From the NCBI GenBank assembly GCA_948567375.1, contig OX419759.1, positions 41,207,493 to 41,271,492 of the forward strand: a stretch of DNA of 64,000 nt, written 5' to 3'. Below are positions 25,859 to 37,200 of the stretch, piece after piece (within the stretch, counting starts at the first letter, position 1; every line of letters starts with the position of its first letter). The position numbers and the translations under genes are program-made. The notes below the pieces were generated by a model. It was not told the DNA's origin, did no database searches, and saw only the letters and a program-made list of their open reading frames with translations. This DNA comes from Lunularia cruciata (lineage: Eukaryota; Streptophyta; Marchantiopsida; Lunulariales; Lunulariaceae).

Positions 25859-25861
<3 letters not shown>
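22769..25861. other. Long AT-rich stretch without genes
   Basis: Very AT-rich throughout, with stops in every frame. I recognise no gene, RNA gene or transposon domain. Confidence 0.6.

Positions 25862-25933
<72 letters not shown>
25862..25933. repeat. (TA)n microsatellite, 36 units
   Basis: An uninterrupted AT dinucleotide run of about 72 bp. The Ile-Tyr repeat in the overlapping open frame is a translation of it, not a gene. Confidence 0.98.
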
Positions 25934-25936
<3 letters not shown>

Positions 25937-26133
25937 AGAACTTAAATAGAATATATTAAAGTTTTAATATAGCAATATAAGATCAATAAAAAATTTTGAT
26001 TTAATATTTTGGTGCTGAAAATATAGCAATACAAAGTTGATTAATTATTATTTTTACTTTAACAATTGGTTTTAAAGAGGTCACATACACGGAAATATCA
26101 ACAAGAAACTAATTTTGATATTTAGAATTAAAC

Positions 26134-27028
26134 TTATCGATAACGTGTAGAAGTGGGAAGATAGGTGTACCAAAACAACAGTGTAAAGTGAACACGGTGT
26201 TTTAGGTGATAGAGGAAGTTGGCACAAATTTCATATGGGAATTGGCTCTTCAAACCACCACAAATATGGTAGCATATACATCCGTGTAGGGCCAAATCTT
26301 GAAAGAAACCCCCCCCCCCCCCCGCAGAACATGATATTCTTGCTGACGTGCAAGATTCCACAGCGTAAGTGTCACCTCCTCCTGTGCAATCTGGACAACC
26401 TCAACGCTCCGAGTGCGCGGCTCGTCCTCGCAGGAGGAGAAAGGCATACTCTACGGGCGACAGACACCATTCTTCTTTCGTGTGACGGTTGCTCAAGGAT
26501 TTTCTCGAAGTGGTCTATCCAGCACAGGCTTCCGCGGACGAAAACACAGTTCCTTGCTTGGCGGACGTCTTGGCTCCAGCTAGGTTCTTCAAATCCTCCA
26601 CCTGTTTGAAAATTTTAGAACGAAATCCTGCCAGTTTTCCTCCTGAGGTCCGCAAGGCCAGAGGACGTCAAGCTCAACAATGAAAACCGGATTGTTCTTG
26701 GAAGCATGGAAGCATGCAATGGTCTCTGCAGCTTCCAGGTGTATAGCGCTGTTACCTAAAGGGAAAGGCAAGTGCCCATCCAGAAGGACCTTAGCAACGT
26801 CGTACACCGATATGGCCCCCAGGTCTTGAACTTGAGAGCAGTAGAACGTCTCCAGCCAGCAACGTAGTCAGGTTTGAAGCCATGAAACAATGCTTCCAAT
26901 CTTGTGGCTCTCAAACCATTATCACTCAGGTTTAGACATCGCAAGGCCAGTAAATGACTATTATTCAACACATCCGCAAGCATGATTCCTTCCTTCTCAG
27001 TATAATCAAAATGGATTCTCAAAATCAA
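26134..27028 (-). pseudogene. Possible remnant of a leucine-rich-repeat gene
   Basis: On the minus strand, 27028-26756 reads through LLALRCLNLSDNGLRATRLE, which fits a ribonuclease-inhibitor-type leucine-rich repeat. Near 26870-26850 the coding-like reading shifts by one base into the frame of 26807-26589 (LGAISVYDVAKVLLDGHL, then HLEAAETIACFHAS). Further down, 26447-26250 reads VEVVQIAQEEVTLTLWNLAR and then hits a run of 15 C at 26309-26323. The frame breaks and the homopolymer argue for a dead fragment. The LRR link rests on one repeat only. Immune-receptor or RNI-like origin is a guess. Confidence 0.35.
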
Positions 27029-28500
27029 AATGTTAAGGTTTCAAGGTCTTACAACTTGATGATGCTAAAGTTTTCGTAAAGTCACCACGATGAGATTGTG
27101 CAAGATATACAAGACCTCTTAATTATAGACATTCACGATATGACAGAAACGGTAACGCGAATAGATTCTAATTTGATATCATATTGTTAAGATATGTGAA
27201 AGCCGACATATTGTTAAGATATATACAATCTCATTATGCACAAGATTGCAATATGCAATTGCTTTCTTAACTTGAAATGCTAAGAATATAATTCTCACCA
27301 ACCATCTAACTTTATAGTTAAACTAGATGTATGTGATTTAAAATTAGATTAGTTAAGAACTTTAAAATAATAACACTGTTCGCAAAGTCCCTAAACACAC
27401 GTTGAACTTGCATCAGAGAGTGAATATAATGCACTTGCGAGGACATTATTATGTGAGAATGACAAATGTCACAATCACATTAATAATGACTCTCTCGTGT
27501 GGGTATGGAGAGTTTGCTCAGTAACTCATAGTCATCCATAGTGGACTTTTGATCAGGAGCAAACTGATCGGTGCCGTCCGTACCTTGCAATCTGCCATCA
27601 ATATTAATCGTATTCTTTTAAATAGACCCCATAGCAATAGCGAGTTTACCCGTTTAATTTTTATTTTCTATACGTCACTTTCTCAAAAGTTTGAGAATAT
27701 CTCATTTTACTTTACAGATAATTTTAATATATTTTTAAAGATGTGAATAAATATCTTAAAATTGAAATTCAAGCATATGAGATGTCAGTAAACTATACAT
27801 AACCACAACACATTAATATTCTTCTAAATAAATATAAATGTAACAATACTCTTTGTGGTTGATTTAAAAAAAATAATCATTCCTTAAAAGAAGTCGAATC
27901 AATATGTCCTAACTTTAAACATATTTCTGCTTGTTATGATCTTCACTATATATATAGCATTGGTAAACTAATAATAAACGTTCTATATTTTATTAGAACA
28001 TGAAATCAAATATGATACACTGTTAATAGTTTTGCGATGGAAAGGCCTAATATTTTACAAATCATTACCAATAATTTTTTCAAATAATAACCAATATTAT
28101 GAAATTTCTGAAATAAAAAAGTCTATTGTAGAATAGCCGTTTATTCTAATATGAAGTTTTTTAATAGTAATGGGCGCTTATTTTACTTATTATAGCGAAT
28201 GAGAAGAAACTCCGCAAGTAAAACTCAGTAGCTCAAAAAGGGGTCCACATGGTAAACTTTTGCGATCAGCTACATGGTTACTTCATCTTTGAGTTACGAA
28301 ACGATAGTCTTTGCTTCTCACAAGAAAAGAAAGACAGTATTAAGTTTAAGTTGGTTAAACATACCACTTGTCAACCAGTCAGTATGTACACTCATCTGGT
28401 GAAGACAGATGCCGTTGGCCGCTGGTTACTGAACACCGCCCATTGTTGATATTCTATCCATTCGTGCTAACATCAGGAAAAATGTATAAACTAAATGAAC
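27029..28500. other. AT-rich non-genic stretch
   Basis: No recognisable gene. Two close repeats of GTTAAGATAT occur near 27185-27225. Otherwise nothing to report. Confidence 0.45.
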
Positions 28501-28580
28501 TAAAAAAGAAAGGCGACCGCGTAGCAAACACGAAGGATGGGAAGACCACATCAAGCCCTACAAGGGAGAGACAATAGAGG
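28501..28580 (-). mobile_element. RLE-type LINE, minimal 3' end (copy 6)
   Basis: About 80 bp on the minus strand carry only the conserved 3' untranslated terminus: GTCTCTCCCTTGTAGGGC, CTTGATGTGGTCTTCCCATC, then TGCTACGCGGTCGCC and a T/C-rich end. Its 5' truncation point coincides with the start of a tandem repeat at 28581. I find no clear target-site duplication. Confidence 0.88.
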
Positions 28581-28815
28581 TCTTAACACTTTTATGATCT
28601 GTTTTATGTGCAAGATTTAAGGAAGATTTAAACCAGCTCTCTAATTTAGGTAGTGGTCTCACTGTATTCCTGAAACCTATGTTTGATATTTGAAGTCTTT
28701 TTTAACACTTTTATGATCTGCTTTGTGTGCAAACGTGGGAAGACTTAAACCGGCTCTCCAATTTAGGTGGTGGTCTCATTGTATTCCTGAAACTTATATT
28801 TGATACTTGAAGTCT
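28581..28815. repeat. Tandem duplication, unit about 116 bp
   Basis: Copies at 28581-28695 and 28696-28811 share AACACTTTTATGATCTG, a CTCT(C)AATTTAGGT block and TGTATTCCTGAAAC, differing at roughly one position in ten. A third copy begins (TCTTTTTAATA) and is lost at once. Confidence 0.88.
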
Positions 28816-29879
28816 TTTTAATACTGTAAACAAAACCTTGATTGATTTTAAGCTGGAGATCCCGAAGACAGTGATATATGCCTCTGATTAACTGGACTAA
28901 AAATGTCTTTTAAGAAAAGTTTTACTCGGATAATCTTTGGTCCGCAATTCAATATCGAGGAAGCCTTAATCACTTCTCTAATTTGAGATAAACATTTTGT
29001 TTTTCTACTTGCATTTGCGGAACTCTATACTTAAATTTATATTCTAATTTTATTTTGAACAATAGCTTAATCACGAGGGCGGTGAGAAAACACAAAGATG
29101 GTTATATGTACTTATAAGCAACTGGATAGAAAATCGGCGTCAATAACAGAACATCTTTTAGATTTGATTAGATGAGATTTCAGGAGTTTGAACGGGAAGT
29201 CCAGAAGCACATTTAGCAAGGCCTGGAGAAGACCTTCGGAGAGGAGAGAGAGGAGGGACGTCAGACGAATATTTTAATATCCAACTTACACTAGATTATA
29301 GGTGTATAAGCAATTTTCATTGTAATATTTTCCAATTTCAGTTCTCTGGAAACTTAAATTAAACGTTATGAAAAGCTTTATTGGAACATATATATAAATT
29401 TAGAAGTTCTCTTAAAGTTTTGAGTGATTACTTAGTAGGAGGAGGATAGGTTGAGAATTTGTTTCGAATCTTTAGAGTTTTATATCTTTGTTTTATCATA
29501 ATTTAGCTAGGAGATTGAAAGTTATGACAATTAAGAAGATTTAAGGTTTGAGAAAAAGCATTTACAAATAAGAAATGGAACATGAGTGAGTTGTGGTTTT
29601 GTAACTATGATAACATATAAGATTAAATATGTGTTTTTATTATCATTATTTTTGTACTTGGTTTCATTTTACATGTGAATTTGGCTAGAGGACATATAAT
29701 AGATCTAAGACAAGTCTGAAGTTAGAAATAACTTATGTTAGTGCAATCTTTCATACGGATAACCTTCCTTATTAAGGGATACTCAAGTGACGTTCGGTAA
29801 ACTCTCTTCCAGTGATTTTTTATAGACTAATCTATTTACTTTGTATATTTTTTTCCTTTTTTTGCTTTCTTGTCATATA
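28816..29879. other. Non-genic stretch
   Basis: AT-rich, with no supported gene or named repeat. Confidence 0.45.
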
Positions 29880-31385
29880 TGAGAATCTTTGATCAAAGAA
29901 TCATGAGAGTCTTTTGTAGTGCCATTGGATCAAGGACTTTTAAGTGAGTGAGTGATAAGGGATTTGACATATAGACAAACATCTATACCAGTTGTGTGCA
30001 CAGGAGTAGATCTATTATTTATAAAGGAAATAGCACCTATAGCAATTTTGAGGAGTTGTGTACTCTTCGTATCTTTATTTTCCTGTTGATAGGTTGATAG
30101 GTTGCTGATGGGCTAATCTTGGAAATCTAAGTGATAGAGGTAGAAGTGATGTCTTTTTAACTCTATATAAAATTCCTATAAGAGACAAATTTTTCCTTCA
30201 AGCACAAAATGATTTTCCATTCTTTTTTTTCCTTAGCTTAGTTTTTGAATGGATTTGAGATTTGTAGCATTATTTGATGTGCAAATCATTTCAATAGGTT
30301 TTACATCCTTTTCTAGTTGACCAATCCATTCTTCATGCTACCAGAGCACATTGTGCCATTGCTTTATTAAGAGCATCAGCTCTTAGATCTTAGCTTAACC
30401 TTCCTTTAAAGTATTTTGACTCACACAAGCTACTTTCTCTATAAAAATGAGGTTTTACATATTGTTATGGAGAATGTGTAAAACTTGAGGCTGGTTTACA
30501 CATTTGCATCTTCATTACTCACTTATGCATTTAGTATTACCTTGGATGCAACAAGAGTCCATATGACTCATTGCACCTTCATTACTCCCTTATATATGTG
30601 GTATTACCTTAAATGCAACAAGGATGCATATGACTCGTTGCACTTTTGGAGGATAAATGTTTGTTGCCTATAAACCATCAAAGATACAATGTTTGTTATG
30701 ATATGAGATAGTGGATACTTCAATTGGAGCGAGGGTTAGTATGTATAATAAGAAGCTATACATTAATGTAGATTTGTATTATGGTCTAAGACTATCAAGT
30801 AATAATAGTAAATATTGTGATTATTGATCTTACACACATACAATTTTGGAAAGAGTGATTTTGCAGTTCCTTGGATGGACAACAAGAACCAAAATTTCAT
30901 AGAGGCCTAACAAGATATATCTTGTTCATTTATCCTTAGAATTATATGGAACTATGAATAAGTAGAAAGGTATATAGCAAGAGATATCTTTCTCCTTTCA
31001 GCCTTGGAGTTATATATGGAACTATGAACAGGTATATAGCACGATTACTTTTTTGTTCATTTAACCTTGGAGTTAACCATACTAAATCACTAGAAGGATC
31101 ACTTTCACTATTTTATAACTTACTTTAGTTGACAGATATCTATTGCTCTCTACATATTATTAGTTGATGCAAATCCATAAGGCAGCAAGTAGATCAGGGG
31201 CAATTTATTTTCTGATGCTCTATGTAGACCGATTGAATTAAGTAAATTTAACATTCTAGATGTATTAAAACAAATTTTATTCGAGTGCAATTAGGGCTTA
31301 GCATCGTTTTACCTCTTTACTTTTAGCCTTGATAAGTTTGATGGATCTTCAATTCGTTCTTGATATTCTATGTGTGTCGCGTACA
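29880..31385 (+). mobile_element. RLE-type LINE, highly degraded copy (copy 7)
   Basis: Without usable open frames, the DNA still aligns block by block with the 51.9-53.3 kb part of the longest copy. It shows the thumb region (GGGATTTGACATATAGAC, then GGAGTAGATCTATT), the zinc-motif region (GCATCTTCATTACTC, GATGCAACAAGAGTCCATAT), the tail region and a worn 3' terminus (TTCTATGTGTGTCGCG). Two local expansions are present: a roughly 70-bp tandem duplication of the zinc-motif region (about 30497-30650) and three copies of a CTTGGAGTTATATATGGAAC block (about 30930-31075). This is the oldest-looking copy of the family here. Confidence 0.75.
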
Positions 31386-33299
31386 TAGATTACATATTAG
31401 TTTTTATACACTTTGCGTTTGATATGTAGTAGAAATTTATCTTTATTGTTTGCTCTCCACGGAGGACAAGACTATTCAGCCCTGTAGTACTAGGAATAGT
31501 TTGGGTGTATATGATCATTGCTTGCGCAACGAACTCCTCAAGGAGATGGTCTGGCAAACGATAACGCCTTGCGTGTCACATGACGTCCGATTGAGAGTTG
31601 AGTGTCGCGTCATTCTAGAGCCAGCGTAAACGTGAACCTCATATCATTCTCTCGACGATGCATCATGTCCTTGCCTCGTCCATTCGTCGGACTATTGTAG
31701 TGGACGATGTGGGGTTTTCCTTTTCTCTGCCCCTCTCTTCCGTAGCTGTCAAGTCCATGTCTCGGGGTAGTGGACAGTCTAGGGTTTTCCTCTCTCTAAG
31801 TAAATTTTAATCTGATTTTGAAGGTATTAGTCCAACTTCCAATCTTTTTTCCCCTGTCTTCCCTGTTTGGAACTGGAAGAGTAGTCTGCAAACATACCCG
31901 TTTCATTATCTTCCTGTTTATCATACTCGTGGAATTTTTTTCCAAATTCCTCTGAAAGGGGATGGGCCTACGAATTGCTTTGTCAAGCACATGCTAAAGA
32001 CATACGGGTCTCAATATCGACAGAGACTCTGTCCACCCAAGAACGAGCTAACGTTTAACGGAGGGATTTACACTATTTGCAGGACTTTTTATAGATAAAG
32101 AACAAAGATCTATTGCGTGTCTATCTGAAGAACAAAGAGTTGTAATCTTCAAAATTTTCAGCAAATTATGGGTATTGACCTTATAGTATCTAACTTACAA
32201 GTCACAAGGTTGAGACGATTGCACTAAAAGACTACTGGTGTCGTTTTGCATATGTTTGGATATATAATATCCCCTAAAGTATGGATTAATACAAGGCAGG
32301 ACTGCAGGTGCTCGTTATAGAATTGGCAACTTAGATCATTTGGTGCACCGCATCTGAACATTGCGTACACTGATAAAACACTAAGGACAGGCCGAGCTCT
32401 TCCTTTTCTCACTTTCATGTCTTATTCTATTTGTCTCTGGTTTCACATGCCGAGCTTGTGCAATATCCGAAGCTAAGTTGTAAAATTCTTCCTAGCCAGT
32501 TAGTCAAGGAAAAAGTTTTGTTGAACCACTGGTAAGGGAGGAGAACTTGGGCATTTAACATGTGTGCCATGTAACTCAATCAGTTAGCGAGCACATGGGA
32601 TTTTAAAAGATAAGACAACTCTGTCAGATGTTAAAGCATCCAAAACTGCTTGCTAGTTGAACCTTTCCTCCTCCCTACGGAAGTGGTCCCGTTGGTTCCT
32701 TGTCGCCTGCATCTGTCCATCCATTCATCCATGTCTTACTGTAAGTTGCACGGTCGTTCTCCGTCTCCAATGACGTACTGTATCCCATGGCATCTATATT
32801 CTACACAGGTAGTGTACATCTTTGGTGGTATACACGTATTCGTATGGACTCGTAGTTCTTGCTCTTGCTGCTTTGTCCTAGAGCGCAAAAGCCCGACCAC
32901 GTACTGTATCCTGTACTTTTGGAGGGGTTCAGTATATGGTTTATTCGACAATTTATAATATACCTTAGCTTAGATTCATGAATGTGTGGAGGATATTTCG
33001 CCTGTTGAGGAAGGACGGCGTTTTATTAGTAAAAGGGCGACGCGTTTTATTTAAACTAATTGTTTATGTTTGTTAATCCTTTGTTTTAAGTTGCGGAACA
33101 AAAGCATTCATTACCGAGATTCGCACCTTGAATGAGCTTTTCCTATTGGGTCCAGTAGGAAAAGTGGGGATTTCTTATTGGCTCTTCCTTTTCACTCGAA
33201 CGGGCTTTTCCTATTCGGCTGCAGGGGCACCGAAAGGGGCGAATACTTAAAATATTTTCGAAGTTTTTTGTTAGGCCTAAACATGATGACGTACCGTGC
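31386..33299. other. Non-genic stretch
   Basis: No supported gene. Two similar segments with GTAGTGGAC and GGGTTTTCCT occur near 31697-31725 and 31769-31795. The sequence ACGTACTGTATCC occurs at about 32772 and again at about 32900. A 9-bp inverted repeat (CTTTTCCTA at 33137-33145, complement at 33156-33164) lies just beyond 32.9 kb in the ATG2 upstream region. Confidence 0.4.
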
Positions 33300-34279
33300 T
33301 TGTCCTAGAGAGTAGTAGTAGCGGTGCGAGGTGTAGTGTACTTTCTTCCTCCGTGTATTAGCGAAGGGCAGGACTAACAGTCCTCCCCTACACCTCCGTC
33401 TGTCTTCCGTCCTTCTCTGGGTTATGTCGTTGTAGAGGTTTATCTATCTGTATGTCCGCCGCTCTCGCTTTTCTCTACGGAAAGTGCCTGGAGCATTTTC
33501 TTCTTCTCTAGTTAGCGTAGTAGGCTCGTCGACGTAGGAGGTGATTCTTGTGGCTTTAAAGTCTACTGTGACAGAGAGGCCAGAGACGAATCAGAGATAT
33601 TGATGCGGTAGAAGAATTGAACGCTCTTTGTCATAGGACCCTCTTTTCCTCTCGGGTGCAGTCTATGCTCTTCCTTTCATTCTTTTCCTTCTTCTCTTCT
33701 TTCCTACGATTCTGTAACAGGGGCTGGTTCCTTTCCAGAGAGAAACCTGGAGGAGGATATACGCGGGATGCAGAGCGAGCAACCAGTAGCCTGCCTGGCG
33801 TTGCTTCTATTAGTAGTAGTAGTAGTAGTATTCCTTACAGGGTCATGATCTGCAGGCGGTTTGCTATCTCGATTTTCGATTACGGCGTCATTTGCTTGTG
33901 GAGAAAGCGGTAGAATTGAGCAACGGTGTTTGTTGATGATCAGTGCTGTTCTGAGGATAGACGTCTCTGCAGGAATCATAGTGGTTTGTGAGCGTTTCTC
34001 CCGCTTTTATGAGTGAATTCTGCGAACAGGAAAGGGTGGTCATCGAAATTCAAGACCGGAAGCATGAGAATCGTTGAAGGAAATTGGTTTGAGGTAGATA
34101 CACGCGCACGGTACCTAGGCGTCACGAGGATTAACGAACACTACCTCTTTCGGGGCAGAAAACGAGTTGGATTGAGTCGTATCAAAATTCGACAGGGCAG
34201 GTACGTCGGCGGTGGACGTTTTAGTGTGTTGAGAAATTGAGGGAAAGGGAAGCAGAGTTGAAACGCCAAAGGGAGCAAG
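33300..34279 (+). promoter_or_regulatory. Probable promoter and 5' leader of ATG2, with upstream ORFs
   Basis: Base composition becomes more balanced here and no other gene fits. Several ATG-initiated short frames precede the ATG2 start, notably 33617-33913 (98 codons) and 34013-34240 (75 codons, ending 39 nt before the ATG2 start codon). If transcription begins upstream of them they would be upstream ORFs, unless a leader intron removes them. A (TAG)7 repeat lies at about 33810-33831. The transcription start cannot be read from the sequence. Confidence 0.4.
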
Positions 34280-37200
34280 ATGTTCTCCCAATGGGTGTTT
34301 AAAAAAATCTGCAAGTTCTTTCTCAAACGCCTCTTAGGGCGGTTGCTGAGGAGCGAGTTAGACTTGGATCAGCTTGAGGTGCAGCTAGGGTTAGGGACAA
34401 TTTCGCTCAAGGACCTGCACCTCAACAAGGATTACCTCAATGACCAGGTACGGCAGAACTTCGCTGCAATTCAAATCACTGATCTCAACTCAGTCGTATC
34501 TCTGAATTCGTTCGAAAATCAGCACTTGCGTGCACGGAAAGTACAACTGGGGCATTCGTTAGCTATGCATGATGATTACCATTCTGTAGTTTTCTTGTAT
34601 CTTCGCCCCTCCAAGAAGCAAATGACACAGGAAGTTTGAGGGAAGCCATGAATTTCGACTTGTAAATAAAGATTTGGCTTTGCTTAGATGCCGACTAAGA
34701 ATTCTGAATGGTTACTAGACTGCGTCACATATTGATTTTGGGCATGTTGTAGCCGGAATTTGAGAAATATGCCCTATCTTACATTCTGGGGCGTGCACTC
34801 TGGGCGAAACTGAATTTTGAATTTGGTAATTGTCCAGCTTGGAGATGCAGCAGTGGCCATTAAAGAAGGAATAGTGGGCAGCATTAAGGCCAAAATACCG
34901 TGGAGAGTTTTGACAGATGAGTCTTGTGTCATAGAGTTGGAGGATTTGAAGCTGGTCGTTGTTCCTCGTTCCCCAAATCAAAGTGGTTCTAAGGATTTAT
35001 TTGCGGCCTCTGCAACCGATAACTTGGGGTTTGTGGATAGCCAAGACTATCTTCCGGGAGATGCAGACGGGTATAGTCAGGGCCCTGGAGCAGGTGGTGC
35101 ATACATGGGTGTGGACGATGGTGTAAGAATGATCGCGCAGATGGTAGAGCGAGTACTTTTAAACTTGCACGTCGTGGTCACAAATTTGGTCATCGTCCTT
35201 GAGGAGCAAGACGTGGGAACTAATGATGGGGATTTCTCAAAAGACAAGGATGTATGCATATCGCCTCAGCGTTCTGCTTCTTACAGTATACTTGTCATTC
35301 GTGTGCCACGTCTAGATCATGGAGTCGAAACTGCAGTGCCTGAGATAGAAGATACGGGGAAAGTGAGAGATGGAGTGGAGCCAAATATGCTCGTGAAGGT
35401 TGTAAAATTTGAAGGTGCAACTGTTGAGATAGCAGATGTGTTGAGGGAAAGACTAGCTCTCGTTGACCCGGGAGAGTCATCTACGAATATTTTACCGCTT
35501 TCTTACCTACGTAAACCTGCAAAAATTGTCGACGGAGGGATTGATGGAATGAGTGGTACGATACAGCTGAGTGTGCCTTGGAAAGATGGAACGGTCGATG
35601 TACCGAAGGTCCACGCTGACCTCATGATCAGCCCGTTAAAGTTCAAGTGTTCGCCACACGAAATTCGACAGCTCGTTCGGCTCATACAGGCGTTCAGCTC
35701 AGGGGCCGGTAACGGTGTTGACACTGATTCTTCTGTTTCCATTGTAAACAATTCAGCTCAGAGTGTGGTCAGCTTTGCAGATCTTTCAAAAAGTAGAATT
35801 CAACCTGCAAGCGCAGAGAGGAGCCGGGATCTTTATAGGTCCTATCACGAATCGTCACCAGCCACTGGTGCCAGAGCTTTGGAAGCAGCTTCTTCCAGCA
35901 ATTCATTCTTACCTGTGTCAAGGTTCATCTCAAACTGGATGTATTCAGGGGCAAGCGAAGGTCAAAGAAAAGAGGTTGATGTGCGCGATGCAGACTTAGC
36001 TGCAAGGTGATATCTACAACCCTCTATGTGAAGTGAGATATTGTATCGGCTTGTTATCCCTAAAATGGCTAGATCAAAAGGAAGTGTAGCCAATCCACTC
36101 ATCTCCATCTTATTTGTCTATGTGTTCATTCTGCAGTGTCGATGAATTTTTTGAGTGCTTCGATGGTACCCGGAGTATCCAGCAAGGTCAGGGCAGTGGC
36201 CTGTGGAATTGGCCCCGCTCAGCTTTCAGTGCCATCACAGCTGCATCCAGTTTGGCAGCAGGCTCCCCACCGTTTCCTGGTAAGATCTCCGGCTTGACCC
36301 AGTATGGCTTGGTGTTCATGAAAGTGCAGGTCCTTCTTTTCAGGTTTCGTCCACACGGTTTCCCACTTTCGTTTATATCTCATGGACGAAAATTGTGATA
36401 AAATATTTGATTCAGATCCTCTCAAACAAGTGGAATATAGCGTCAAGGCGCGGGTAGCTGGAATTTCTGTGGTGTTGTGCTATGACTTTTCGACCTCGGA
36501 TTCCCCGAATGTCTCAAGTTCAGAAGACGCTATTGAAGAGCATTTGAGTGCAGAGCTGTCCGATATTACATTCTCTGCTACGGTAAGAAAGCAAAATCAA
36601 TTTGGTGTTGCTCATCTGTATAGGTAGCCCGTTACAATATGCTGTCAGCTGGGTATAATATGGAATGCTGCGAACATGTTCATTGCCTTCAGTGCCCTGA
36701 TCGTATTTTTGAGGATCATGTACATCTACGTAACCACCATGGAAATTCATTCTTTTGCAGGTCTCTCCGTATCAAGTGGATTGTACTACATTGATCAAGG
36801 ACATGGATATATCAGAAGTGGTGCAACTGGGAGACTCTGATCTTGTGACGGAAGCCGAGATGCAAAACTGGCAGGATGACCGAGAGAACCATCTCATTGA
36901 TACACGATTGTTGCAAGAGTCTATTGAGACAGCCCTACCTGCTTTTCCAGCAACTTTAGCCTCTTCTTTTGTGGGACCTCCGATTGTTAGTAACGAAGAG
37001 GAGACCTTGAACTGTGGGCGATGGAAGCCGGGAGGCATGGGAGGGTTTGGACCACATGGGCGGAGCAAGTGTGCACCAGGAAAGATTGAGAGGAAACGTT
37101 TGCTGGCATTACAGTCTGGACCAGATCATGGCGCACGGGTTATTGTAACACTTGAGTCCACAACCAAATCCTCCTTCGAACCAATTGAAGCCAATTGTTT

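Noticed and set aside
25744-25935. A frame ending in repeated Ile-Tyr
   Set aside because: The repeat is only the translation of a TA microsatellite.
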